Shown here: piece after piece, positions 38,885 through 47,122 of the stretch
Position numbering within the stretch: the first letter of the stretch is position 1
How the letters are laid out: each line of letters opens with the position of its first letter
DNA from: Amylibacter sp.
GTDB taxonomy: Bacteria; Pseudomonadota; Alphaproteobacteria; Rhodobacterales; Rhodobacteraceae
NCBI GenBank assembly: GCA_021775355.1
Contig: JAJFHZ010000013.1
Location: forward strand, 1-64,000
Direction: 5' to 3'
Length of the DNA stretch: 64,000 nucleotides
Translations under genes and position numbers: made by a program
The notes under the pieces: model-generated
The model's database searches: none
Told to the model about the DNA's origin: nothing
The model's input: the letters and a program-made list of their open reading frames with translations, nothing else

Positions 38885-39814
38885 TTAGTAGCTTCCGGTT
38901 TTACGATCAAGAACACGGCGGCCAAACAAGCTGGCGGTAAGATCAGTTAACAGGCGTGCGGTGCGGCCGCGTTCATCTAGGAACGGGTTCAATTCCACCA
39001 GATCAAGTGAGGTGACTAACCCGCTGTCATGCAGCATTTCCATGATCAGATGGGCTTCACGAAACGTGCATCCTCCCGGAACTGTAGTACCGACGGCAGG
39101 TGCAATTGTCGGGTCAAGAAAGTCCACGTCGAAACTGACATGCAGCATGCCGTTCGCGGCAACCACTTTATCTATAAATTCGCGCAACGGGGCCGCAACA
39201 CCACGTTCATCAATAGCGCGCATATCGTGAACACAGATACCCAGTTTATCAATTTTTTTAGCCTCGGCAGGATCGACAGAACGAATGCCCATCATGCAAA
39301 TGTTTTGTGGGTCAACCGGGTGAGTCAGCGGTGGGAAAGCTTCAAATCCGGGACGACCAATGAAATAGGCAACCGGCGTTCCATGCAAATTTCCGCTGGC
39401 AGTGCTGCCGGGTGTATGCAAATCAGGATGCGCATCCAACCACAAAACGAACAACGGACGATCTGCTTCTGCAGCGCTACGGGCCACACCCGATACAGTC
39501 CCCGCAGACAGGCTGTGATCACCGCCTAGAAAGATTGGAAAATCACTTGCTTGCGCCGCCTTGTAAGCCGCATCACTTAAACTACGCGTCCAGCCAACGG
39601 TTTCCGCCAAGTTATGAACTGCATCGTTTGGGTGCACCTCAACAGTCACGTTTTCGGGCTGCATATCGCCCAGATCATTAACGTTCCAGCCCATGCCTTG
39701 AAGCATTTCAGGCAATCCGGCTGTGCGCAGGGCTGCTGGCCCCATCAGGCAGCCTGCTTGACTTGCACCTGTTTGAACGGGGGCACCCAGTATATGGCAG
39801 TTTTTACGAGTCAT
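38885..39814 (-). CDS. rocF: Arginase
   Basis: Manganese enzyme that splits arginine to ornithine and urea. All ligand motifs are present: GGDHS, DAHPDLHTPG (DAHxD), and SFDVDFLDPTIAPAVGT (SxDxDxxDPxxxP). Length 309 is typical. First gene of the arginine/citrulline degradation operon and divergent from an Lrp-type regulator, with a strong inverted repeat in the shared promoter region. The urea produced would need a urease, not seen here. Confidence 0.96.
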   Translation of the reverse strand: MTRKNCHILGAPVQTGASQAGCLMGPAALRTAGLPEMLQGMGWNVNDLGDMQPENVTVEVHPNDAVHNLAETVGWTRSLSDAAYKAAQASDFPIFLGGDHSLSAGTVSGVARSAAEADRPLFVLWLDAHPDLHTPGSTASGNLHGTPVAYFIGRPGFEAFPPLTHPVDPQNICMMGIRSVDPAEAKKIDKLGICVHDMRAIDERGVAAPLREFIDKVVAANGMLHVSFDVDFLDPTIAPAVGTTVPGGCTFREAHLIMEMLHDSGLVTSLDLVELNPFLDERGRTARLLTDLTASLFGRRVLDRKTGSY

Positions 39815-39856
39815 CTTAACAATCCAGTTTAATTTTCTTGAGTAAATTAATTAAAT

Positions 39857-39913
39857 ATAATGTAATATCTAACCCAAATTAATGTACAAAGGATCAGAAT
39901 GATATTACATTAT
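39857..39913. promoter_or_regulatory. 13-bp inverted repeat, likely Lrp-type operator of the arginase operon
   Basis: ATAATGTAATATC (39857-39869) and GATATTACATTAT (39901-39913) are perfect inverted copies, 31 bases apart, in the 129-base gap between divergent rocF and the Lrp regulator. AT-rich spaced arms of this kind suit Lrp/AsnC binding. Confidence 0.6.
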
Positions 39914-39943
39914 GGTATGGTATTTGCGCAAAAAGGATAAATA

Positions 39944-40366
39944 ATGATCGAAATCACCCAAACCGACCGTCGGTTATTGGCAGCGTTACGTATCAATTCT
40001 CGCGCCTCGTTGACAGAACTGGCGGCGGCCACGCAAGTGTCCCGTGCCACTGTTAAAGCCCGCCTGAACCGCATGATAGACGGTGGTGTTATTCGTCGGT
40101 TCACCATTGAAACCGACCTTGATGATCGCGACGGAGTTCGCGCCATTACATGTGTGGAGTTACAAGGATCAATGTCACGCGCGGTAATTCGCGCTTTGCG
40201 CAAAATTCCCGAAGTTACATCACTGCATTCGACTAACGGGAAATGGGATTTGGTCGCGGAAATCCGCACCGATAGCTTACAAGCGATAGATCGGACTTTG
40301 CGCCAAATCCGTGAAATATCGGGCGTATTGAATTCCGAAACCAGCCTGCTGCTGGATGTAGCCTAA
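39944..40366 (+). CDS. Lrp/AsnC-family regulator of arginine catabolism
   Basis: A 140-residue Lrp protein: N-terminal helix-turn-helix (LTELAAATQVSRATVKARLN, about 22-41) and C-terminal RAM effector domain with the usual late ISGVLNSET strand. Divergent from the arginase operon, so it is the probable arginine- or ornithine-responsive activator of it. The same arrangement is known for arginine catabolism in Agrobacterium-type bacteria, though there the genes differ in order. Overlaps the next gene by 4 bases at the 3' end, convergently. Confidence 0.88.
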   Translation: MIEITQTDRRLLAALRINSRASLTELAAATQVSRATVKARLNRMIDGGVIRRFTIETDLDDRDGVRAITCVELQGSMSRAVIRALRKIPEVTSLHSTNGKWDLVAEIRTDSLQAIDRTLRQIREISGVLNSETSLLLDVA

Positions 40367-40824
40367 ACCGGCAACACGGTCGTTGATTTGATCTCTTCCA
40401 TCGACAACAGGGCAGTTACGTTGAAAATCTTCACTTCACCGATCAGTGCCTGATAAAAAACATCATAAGCTTTGGCGTTTTCCACCCGCACTTTCAGGAT
40501 ATAATCGATGTCACCCGCAAGACGGTGCGCTTCCAGCACTTCGGGACGGGCCATCAATGTATTAACGAACTTTTCCTGCCAATTTTTATCATGCTCTGAC
40601 GTGCGAACAAGGACGAAAAAACACGCCTCTAACCCCAGCTTTTGTGGGTCCAGTATTGCAGTGTTTGCCTTGATCAAACCCGATGCACGATGCTTGCGGA
40701 TACGATTCCATACAGGTGTCTTGGACGCCCCAACTTTCTTGGCTATTTCATCCAGACTTTGTGAGGCATCGGCCTGCAACTCACTTAAGATCTTCCGATC
40801 GATTACATCTAGTTGGTCAGTCAT
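40363..40824 (-). CDS. Lrp/AsnC-family regulator, divergent from sulfite-reduction operon
   Basis: A second Lrp protein (153 residues) with helix-turn-helix about 20-45 (LDEIAKKVGASKTPVWNRIR) and a RAM domain ending STTVLPV, the usual terminus for the subgroup that lies next to cys genes. It is divergent from the cysG-like gene and probably controls the sulfur operon, as in other Rhodobacterales where this neighbour is conserved. The intergenic region has a perfect 13-bp palindrome. Confidence 0.88.
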   Translation of the reverse strand: MTDQLDVIDRKILSELQADASQSLDEIAKKVGASKTPVWNRIRKHRASGLIKANTAILDPQKLGLEACFFVLVRTSEHDKNWQEKFVNTLMARPEVLEAHRLAGDIDYILKVRVENAKAYDVFYQALIGEVKIFNVTALLSMEEIKSTTVLPV

Positions 40825-40875
40825 CCCGCTTTTTCCTTATATTCGAAACATATCAGCCATAATATAGTATTTATC

Positions 40876-40930
40876 GGGATAATATTTCTAACTATAAGAT
40901 ATGTACAGGGTAATATTGGAATATTATTCC
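40876..40930. promoter_or_regulatory. Palindromic sites upstream of the sulfur operon, likely Lrp operator
   Basis: GGAATATTATTCC (40918-40930) is a perfect palindrome and GGGATAATATTTC (40876-40888) is a near match to its complement, 42 bases apart. They sit in the gap between the divergent Lrp gene and the cysG-like gene. Confidence 0.5.
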
Positions 40931-40975
40931 ATTTAACTTATATAATCGAAAAGCAAACTGAAAAGGACAGTGCCC

Positions 40976-42013
40976 GTGCGCCATTTTCCGATCTTTATGA
41001 ACCTCGACCACCGCCGCGTTATTGTGTCGGGTGCCGGTGCGTGTGCGGTTGCCAAACTTCGGTTGCTGCTAAAAACCGATGCGCATATTCTGGTCTTTGG
41101 GGCAAACCCAAGCAATCTGGTGTTGCAATGGACACAAGCGGGCAAAATTTCATATTTAAACCGCACTGTGAATGCAAAAGATGTTATCGATGCTGCTTTG
41201 GTTTACGGGGCCAATGAAGATGCAACAGAGGATAAGCGCGCCACTGATTTAGGGCGCGCCGCAGGCGCATTGGTCAATATAGTAGACAATCTGGAAGATA
41301 GCCAGTTCATCACGCCTGCTATTGTCGACCGTTCACCTGTTACGGTTGCCATTGGCACTGAAGGGGCCGCCCCTGTGCTGGCCCGCAAGATCAAGCAACA
41401 ACTGGAAGAAAGCCTGCCGGAACAATTGGGGGCCCTTGCCCGCATCGGTCAGGCGTTTCGCCCTATGGCCGACAAAATTCCAATGGGCCGCAAGCGGCGT
41501 GATTTTTGGTCAAAGTTCTACTTTAAGCGTGGCCCGCTTGCCTGGGCCAAGGGTGGCGAGGCGGCGGTTAATCAGGATATTGACAATCTGTTGAATGAAG
41601 TTTTGGCCTCTGATCCTGAACAGGGTCGTGTTTGGCTCATCGGTACCGGCCCCGGCGACCCTGAGCTGCTAACTCTGAAAGCTCGCAACCTGTTGCATGA
41701 GGCCGATGTTGTGATCCACGACCATCTGGTTGCCAAACCAATCCTTGAATTGGCCCGCCGTGAAGCGATTGTGGTCGAGACAGGCAAGAAAACTTTCGGT
41801 GCTGCTTGGCAGCAAAGCCAGATCAACGCATTGATGATCAAACATGCGGGCCGAGGCCACCATGTTGTACGCCTGAAATCCGGCAACACAATAGAACCCG
41901 CTGAAACTGCGGCACTTGGCAATGCGGACATCGCCTTTGGGACTGTGCCCGGCATTGCAGATAATGGGCAATCACGGGCACCACGCAAAACCCAAAAGAT
42001 GGAGCAGGTATAA
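40976..42013 (+). CDS. CysG-like siroheme synthase with truncated methyltransferase domain
   Basis: The N-terminal half (about 1-210) is a complete precorrin-2 dehydrogenase/ferrochelatase: RRVIVSGAGACAVAKLRLLL, VNIVDNLEDSQFITPAIVDR and PVTVAIGTEGAAPVLAR. After a linker, the uroporphyrinogen methyltransferase domain begins normally (VWLIGTGPGDPELLTLKA) and runs to HVVRLKSG, but then the expected GGDPFVFGR motif and most of the domain are replaced by about 40 unrelated-looking residues with a remnant VPGI. At 345 residues it is some 110-130 shorter than usual fused CysG. The GTG at 40976 fits AAGGA spacing better than the GTG at 40970. SUMT activity is probably lost, NAD-dependent step kept. 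First gene of the operon; overlaps DUF2849 by one base. Confidence 0.82.
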   Translation: MRHFPIFMNLDHRRVIVSGAGACAVAKLRLLLKTDAHILVFGANPSNLVLQWTQAGKISYLNRTVNAKDVIDAALVYGANEDATEDKRATDLGRAAGALVNIVDNLEDSQFITPAIVDRSPVTVAIGTEGAAPVLARKIKQQLEESLPEQLGALARIGQAFRPMADKIPMGRKRRDFWSKFYFKRGPLAWAKGGEAAVNQDIDNLLNEVLASDPEQGRVWLIGTGPGDPELLTLKARNLLHEADVVIHDHLVAKPILELARREAIVVETGKKTFGAAWQQSQINALMIKHAGRGHHVVRLKSGNTIEPAETAALGNADIAFGTVPGIADNGQSRAPRKTQKMEQV

Positions 42014-42312
42014 TGGTGCGCGCTTACACCCCTAAAGTTCTGACCGCAAACCGCCTGATCGAGGGCGATGTGGTTTATTACGGACATAATGGTGAATGGG
42101 TATTGTCGCATGATGATGCTTTGTTCCTTGAAGATGAAGTGCAGGCTAATGATTTGTTGGCATCGGCCAATAAACAGGCAGCCCTTTTGGTTGGCGCGTA
42201 TTTAGCTGATGCCGCCCTAGAAAATGGCAAGCCCATCCCCACCCATTTCCGCGAAGATTTCCGCACCCGCGGCCCGTCAAACTACGCCCACGGCAAGCAG
42301 GCAGAGGTATAA
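42013..42312 (+). CDS. DUF2849 protein
   Basis: A 99-residue DUF2849 protein: VLTANRLIEGDVVYYG and a central helical stretch, plus the late HFREDFRTRGPSNYAHG. DUF2849 genes are found almost only between cysG and cysI in alphaproteobacteria, so a role in sulfite reduction is inferred from context. Overlaps the cysG-like gene by one base (TAATG) and ends 5 bases before cysI. Confidence 0.88.
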   Translation: MVRAYTPKVLTANRLIEGDVVYYGHNGEWVLSHDDALFLEDEVQANDLLASANKQAALLVGAYLADAALENGKPIPTHFREDFRTRGPSNYAHGKQAEV

Positions 42313-42317
42313 TTCCC

Positions 42318-43985
42318 ATGTACAACTACAACGAATTTGACAAAGAATTCATCCAAAATCGCGTACACCAGTTCCGCAGCCAGGTTGAACGCCGTGTGGA
42401 CGGCAGCCTGACCGAGGATGAATTCAAACCTTTACGACTGATGAACGGACTATATCTGCAGCTGCATGCATATATGCTGCGCGTGGCGATCCCTTATGGT
42501 ACGCTAAATTCTGCCAAAATGCGCCAGCTCGCGTTTATTGCAGACAAGTGGGACAAGGGTTACGGCCATTTTACCACCCGTCAAAACATACAGTATAACT
42601 GGCCGAAACTGTCGGATGTGCCTGACATGCTGCAAGCTTTGGCGGATGTGGATATGCACGCCATCCAAACCTCTGGTAATTGCATTCGCAATGTTACGGC
42701 CGATCATTTTGCAGGGGCGTCCGCAGATGAGGTAGAAGACCCGCGCCCGACTGCGGAATTGTTGCGCCAATGGTCAACCGACCATCCCGAATTCGCGTTT
42801 CTGGGCCGTAAGTTCAAATTCGCGGTTACAGGGTCCGAAAACGACCGTGCCGTGATCAAAGCCCATGATGTCGGCCTGCGTGTCTTGCGAAATGATGCAG
42901 GTGAAATCGGTTATGAAGTTATTGTCGGCGGCGGTTTGGGCCGTACGCCTATGATTGGTAAAGTCTTACGTACATTCCTGCAACGCGAAGATCTGCTGCC
43001 CTATTGCGAAGCCATTATGCAGGTCTACAACGCCCTAGGGCGGCGTGACAATAAATACAAAGCCCGGATTAAAATCACTGTGCATGAAAATGGCATTGAT
43101 AAAATCAGGGAGCTTGTTGAAGATCGTTTTATCATTCAGCGCGCCGCCTTTGGTGGCTATGATCAGGTATTGTTTGCCGATATCAAAGAGGCGTTTGCAT
43201 CACCTGACTATATCAATGCCGATACGGATGGCTTTGATGTCAGCTTGAAAACCGACCCTGCATTTCGGTCTTTTGCGGACACCAATCTATCGTCCCATAA
43301 GAACCCTGATTACGCCATTGTCTCAATCTCTATCAAAAAACACGGGGCTACACCCGGGGATGCCACTTCTGATCAGATGCGCGTAATGGCGGAATTGGCA
43401 GAAAAATATGGCCATGACGAATTACGCATCAGTCATGAGCAAAACGTAATCCTGCCGCATGTGCATAAATCACATATCCCTGCAATCTATGCAGAATTGC
43501 GCAAAGTGGGATTGGCGACTGCGAATATTGGCCTGATTTCAGACATTATCGCATGCCCGGGTATGGATTACTGTGCTTTGGCCACGGCCCGCTCTATCCC
43601 GATTGCCCAACAAATCGCCACGCGGTTTGAAGAATTGAAACTGGAACATGACATCGGCCAACTGAAGATCAAAATCTCGGGCTGTATCAATGCCTGTGGC
43701 CATCATCATGTCGGCCACATCGGTATCCTTGGCCTTGATCGCGCAGGCGTAGAAAGCTACCAAATCACCCTTGGCGGTGACGGCACGCAAACGGCGACCA
43801 TCGGCAAAAGTGCCGGTCGCGGGTTTTCATATACGGAAATTGTGCCTGCGATTGAACGTCTGATCTACGCCTATTTGGATATTCGCAACGATGCGAACGA
43901 GACATTCCTTGAAACCTACCGCCGCTTGGGGCTGGAGCCTTTTAAAATCGCTCTTTATCCCGAAACGCGTATTGCAGCGGAGTAA
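42318..43985 (+). CDS. cysI: Nitrite/sulfite reductase hemoprotein
   Basis: Six-electron reduction of sulfite to sulfide through a siroheme coupled to a 4Fe-4S cluster. The 555 residues have two ferredoxin-like half-domains, the siroheme-binding TTRQNIQYNW and the cluster cysteines in ACPGMDYCALA and SGCINACGHH. It uses ferredoxin in this subfamily, consistent with the Fpr gene at the end of the operon. Siroheme supply depends on the upstream CysG-like protein, which is truncated. Confidence 0.94.
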   Translation: MYNYNEFDKEFIQNRVHQFRSQVERRVDGSLTEDEFKPLRLMNGLYLQLHAYMLRVAIPYGTLNSAKMRQLAFIADKWDKGYGHFTTRQNIQYNWPKLSDVPDMLQALADVDMHAIQTSGNCIRNVTADHFAGASADEVEDPRPTAELLRQWSTDHPEFAFLGRKFKFAVTGSENDRAVIKAHDVGLRVLRNDAGEIGYEVIVGGGLGRTPMIGKVLRTFLQREDLLPYCEAIMQVYNALGRRDNKYKARIKITVHENGIDKIRELVEDRFIIQRAAFGGYDQVLFADIKEAFASPDYINADTDGFDVSLKTDPAFRSFADTNLSSHKNPDYAIVSISIKKHGATPGDATSDQMRVMAELAEKYGHDELRISHEQNVILPHVHKSHIPAIYAELRKVGLATANIGLISDIIACPGMDYCALATARSIPIAQQIATRFEELKLEHDIGQLKIKISGCINACGHHHVGHIGILGLDRAGVESYQITLGGDGTQTATIGKSAGRGFSYTEIVPAIERLIYAYLDIRNDANETFLETYRRLGLEPFKIALYPETRIAAE

Positions 43986-43990
43986 ATATC

Positions 43991-44734
43991 ATGCCTTTTG
44001 AAACATCAAGCGTCACCGTAAATGAACGTGTTGAAATGCTGAACGGCTTTTATCGCCATCACGCCGCCATCCCTGTGCTGCGCCAAGCTTTGAACGATCC
44101 AATTGTCGGCAATACGGCACTTGTGTCGTCCTTCGGGGCCGAGTCTGTTGTATTGCTGCACATGGTATCAGTGATCAAACCTGAAACGCCTGTGATCTTT
44201 ATCGACACCGAAATGTTGTTTCCTGAGACATTGGCATATCAGTTGGAAGTTACCGAAAAGCTGGGGCTGAAAAACGTACGCATAATAAAGGCGGATGAAA
44301 CCGTGATCAAAGAACGTGATCCTTTCGGCCGTTTGCACAAAGCAGACCCGGACGCCTGCTGTAGCTTGCGCAAATTGGAACCGCTGGAAAATGCATTGTC
44401 AGAGTTTGATGCCTGGATCACAGGGCGCAAACGCTTTCAGGCGGGTACCCGTATTGCTTTAGACCTGTTTGAAAACGAAGAAAACAAGCGGATCAAGATT
44501 AATCCGCTGGCGCATTGGCGCAAACCCGATTTGCAGGATTATATCATCAACAACAACCTGCCGCGCCACCCGCTGGTGGCCAAAGGTTTCCCGTCTATTG
44601 GCTGTGCCCCCTGTACCACTGCCGTGAAAGACGGCGAAGATGAACGTGCGGGCCGCTGGCGCGGTGCCGACAAAGTTGAATGTGGCATACATTTTCTGGA
44701 TGGCACCCCAATGCGTGCCGGCGCGGGACAGTAA
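43991..44734 (+). CDS. cysH: Phosphoadenylyl/adenylyl-sulfate reductase (assimilatory)
   Basis: Reduces APS or PAPS to sulfite. The 247 residues include VSSFGAESVVLLH, the conserved RKLEPL following DACCSLRK, and GCAPCTTAV near the end. The Cys pair CC plus CxxC means a 4Fe-4S cluster is bound, which marks the APS-specific bacterial type. GGAG lies before the ATG, 5 bases after cysI. Gives the substrate for the adjacent sulfite reductase. Confidence 0.93.
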   Translation: MPFETSSVTVNERVEMLNGFYRHHAAIPVLRQALNDPIVGNTALVSSFGAESVVLLHMVSVIKPETPVIFIDTEMLFPETLAYQLEVTEKLGLKNVRIIKADETVIKERDPFGRLHKADPDACCSLRKLEPLENALSEFDAWITGRKRFQAGTRIALDLFENEENKRIKINPLAHWRKPDLQDYIINNNLPRHPLVAKGFPSIGCAPCTTAVKDGEDERAGRWRGADKVECGIHFLDGTPMRAGAGQ

Positions 44735-44735
44735 T

Positions 44736-45167
44736 ATGGCACAATTGATCAATGACACGGGATTTATAACCGACGACTGGACAGCGGGATTTCGCGACTG
44801 GGAAGCCGTAACATCCTCTTCTTACGCCACAGATGCAGGTTATGGCCTGGATGTGCCAAACACTGTTGGGGCGGAACAGATCAAACCTTACTTCGATCAA
44901 GCCGCTATAATCCGCATCGATTTCCCGTCGTCCCACGACGGTCGTGGCTTTTCCATCGCGCGCCATTTGCGCTTGATCGGCTATACAGGCCGCATTCGTG
45001 CCCATGGGGCCGTTTTGGCTGATCAATATGCCATGGCCCGCCGCAGCGGGTTTGACGAGGTCGAGATCAGTGACGCGCTGGCCACCCGCCAACCGCAGGA
45101 ACAATGGCTATACCGCGCTAACTGGAAAGATTTCAATTACCAGTCGCGCCTGCGCCAATCCGCCTGA
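44736..45167 (+). CDS. DUF934 protein of sulfite reduction operon
   Basis: A 143-residue DUF934 protein starting MAQLINDTGFI, with PNTVGAEQIKPYFDQ, IRIDFPSSHDGRGFSIARHL and a late WLYRANWKD stretch. Family members lie next to cysI/cysH in many proteobacteria and are presumed to aid sulfite reduction, but the activity is unproven. The frame is open further upstream inside cysH; the ATG at 44736 is one base after the cysH stop. Confidence 0.88.
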   Translation: MAQLINDTGFITDDWTAGFRDWEAVTSSSYATDAGYGLDVPNTVGAEQIKPYFDQAAIIRIDFPSSHDGRGFSIARHLRLIGYTGRIRAHGAVLADQYAMARRSGFDEVEISDALATRQPQEQWLYRANWKDFNYQSRLRQSA

Positions 45168-45218
45168 GACTTGCACCCCCCACATTCCCGCTATAGACAG
45201 CCTTCGAAAGATAAACCG

Positions 45219-46031
45219 ATGACAGAGCAATCCCCCGTGACCACGACCAAAGCCAAACCCGTATTACCCGATGCGCAAACCGTGACATCCGTGACCCATT
45301 ATACTGACCGTTTGTTCGCATTCCGCCTGACCCGCCCACAATCCTTACGGTTCCGATCAGGTGAGTTTGTGATGATCGGCCTGATGGGCGACAATGGCAA
45401 ACCGCTGCTGCGCGCCTATTCCATTGCGTCCCCTTCATGGGATGAGGAACTGGAATTCTATTCGATCAAAGTGCAGGACGGCCCGCTGACATCGAAATTG
45501 CAACACCTGAAGGTTGGCGACGAAGTGATCTTGCGGCCCAAACCGGTAGGTACATTGGTTTTGGATGCGCTATTGCCTGCCAAACGGATGTATTTCATCG
45601 CCACAGGTACAGGCATCGCACCATTTGCGTCATTGATGCGTGACCCGGAACTTTATGAACGTTACGAAGAAGTGATCATGTGCCATACCACCCGCGATGT
45701 AGCAGAGCTGAAATATGGTGCAGATTTAGTGGCCTCACTGGCCGACGATCCGCTGATCGGTGAGTTTATTGGCGACAAGCTACGTTATTACCCAACCACG
45801 ACCCGTGAAAACAGCCCGAAAATGGGCCGCATGACTACATTGCTGGAAAACGGTACCTTGGCCGCTGATCTGGGCCTGCCACCATTGAACCCCGAAACCG
45901 ACCGCGTGATGATCTGCGGCTCCATGGGATTGAACACGGACGTCAAAGCGATTTGTGAAGCGGCAGGACTGACCGAAGGGTCAAACAGTGCGCCTGCGGA
46001 ATATGTGCTTGAGAAAGCTTTTGTCGGGTAA
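45219..46031 (+). CDS. fpr: Ferredoxin-NADP reductase
   Basis: Delivers electrons from NADPH to ferredoxin, here probably for CysI. From the ATG at 45219 the 270 residues show FAD-binding RLTRPQSLRFRSGEFVMIGL and LRAYSIASPSWDEELEF, the NADP site IATGTGIAPFASLMRD, and C-terminal YVLEKAFVG, the terminus of plant-type/Azotobacter-like Fpr. The frame is open upstream to 45171 but without a binding site. Last gene of the sulfur operon, 51 bases after DUF934. Confidence 0.92.
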   Translation: MTEQSPVTTTKAKPVLPDAQTVTSVTHYTDRLFAFRLTRPQSLRFRSGEFVMIGLMGDNGKPLLRAYSIASPSWDEELEFYSIKVQDGPLTSKLQHLKVGDEVILRPKPVGTLVLDALLPAKRMYFIATGTGIAPFASLMRDPELYERYEEVIMCHTTRDVAELKYGADLVASLADDPLIGEFIGDKLRYYPTTTRENSPKMGRMTTLLENGTLAADLGLPPLNPETDRVMICGSMGLNTDVKAICEAAGLTEGSNSAPAEYVLEKAFVG

Positions 46032-46044
46032 AAAGGTCACTAAG

Positions 46045-46848
46045 CTACTTTAGCTCTCGCAAAAACTGTTCGATTATATCATTAACCGCATCCGGCTGCT
46101 CGACCGTCGCAGAGTGGCCGGCATTTTTAATGATCCGGAAATCGGCACCACCTATTGCATCCGCAATACGCTGTCCGGTGGCAAGCGGTGTCGCGACGTC
46201 CTCATTGCCGACCGCTACCAAGGTGGGTCGGGTAATTTTATCCAGCTGATCATAAATGCCTTTTCGCTCAATAACACCTTTGACGGATCGGGTGATGCCT
46301 TTGCGGTTATGGCTTGCTATATGGCGTCGCCAATCGGCACGCTCAACTGTGCGGGCGTTGTCGGTCATAAATGTTTTTCCGAAAAGTATCGGCATCACTT
46401 GACCAGCAACAATACGCAAGCCAAACCAACGTGCAATGAAATTCAAGAGCTTATATTTCAGCGCACTTTCTGTTGGCTCCGCATCGGCATTGGTATCAAG
46501 AAGTATCAGCGATCTTAACAATTCAGGCTGATTGATCGCCAGACGCATCCCGACAAATCCACCCATCGACAGACCAACAAAGTGGCACGGGGCAATGTCA
46601 AGTGCGTGGATAAGTCCGGCCGCATCATCTGCCAGCGTGTCCATATCATAACCGTTTTGTGACACCCCACTGCCCGCCTGCCCACGGTGATCATAGGCAA
46701 TACAACGGTAGCGGTTCGAAAAATGTGCTATTTGTCTGGCATACATATCGCCGGACATAAGCAAACCATGCGAGAAAACGATACTCTCGTTTCCGTCCCC
46801 TGTATCAGTATATTGCAAGCGAACTCCATTGACTTCAATATCAGACAT
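46045..46848 (-). CDS. Alpha/beta hydrolase
   Basis: A 267-residue alpha/beta-hydrolase. The nucleophile elbow is VGLSMGGF, the acid sits in VGNEDVATP, and the His in NAGHSATVEQ. These give the full triad. Oxyanion-hole residues follow FSHGLLMSGDM. The subfamily looks like 3-oxoadipate enol-lactonase or related esterases, but the substrate is not fixed by context: it lies alone between fpr (convergent) and the bufferin cluster (divergent). The start at 46848 has GGGG upstream and gives a typical N terminus. Confidence 0.85.
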   Translation of the reverse strand: MSDIEVNGVRLQYTDTGDGNESIVFSHGLLMSGDMYARQIAHFSNRYRCIAYDHRGQAGSGVSQNGYDMDTLADDAAGLIHALDIAPCHFVGLSMGGFVGMRLAINQPELLRSLILLDTNADAEPTESALKYKLLNFIARWFGLRIVAGQVMPILFGKTFMTDNARTVERADWRRHIASHNRKGITRSVKGVIERKGIYDQLDKITRPTLVAVGNEDVATPLATGQRIADAIGGADFRIIKNAGHSATVEQPDAVNDIIEQFLRELK

Positions 46849-47013
46849 AAGCCCCACCACTGTTATATCGTAATGTTGTACAACGTTATATGCTGCACGG
46901 TCCAAAAAATTTAATATGGATATTACTTCGCATAGTTTCTGTCGAAATGTAATTATATTGATGTACTCGGCCCATTTCCAAACATAAAGCACGGTATCAT
47001 CACGTCATTTAAA

Positions 47014-47042
47014 CTACACGTTATGCACTCTAACGTGTGTAG
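47014..47042. promoter_or_regulatory. Inverted repeat upstream of the cysteine-free BufA-like gene
   Basis: CTACACGTTA (47014-47023) and TAACGTGTGTAG (47031-47042) form an inverted repeat, perfect over 8 bases with a 7-base centre, about 85 bases before the start. The position suits an operator for the bufferin cluster. Confidence 0.35.
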
Positions 47043-47069
47043 CATGTGATCAAACTTTACTTCTAACAT

Positions 47070-47113
47070 CCTCTTATGACGCTCAATATGAGTGAACTTT
47101 AACCTATAAGAGG
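47070..47113 (+). promoter_or_regulatory. Hairpin that can mask the ribosome-binding site of the BufA-like gene
   Basis: CCTCTTAT (47070-47077) is the perfect complement of ATAAGAGG (47106-47113), which overlaps the Shine-Dalgarno GAGGAG. A 28-base loop separates the arms. Confidence 0.4.
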
Positions 47114-47122
47114 AGACCCACT

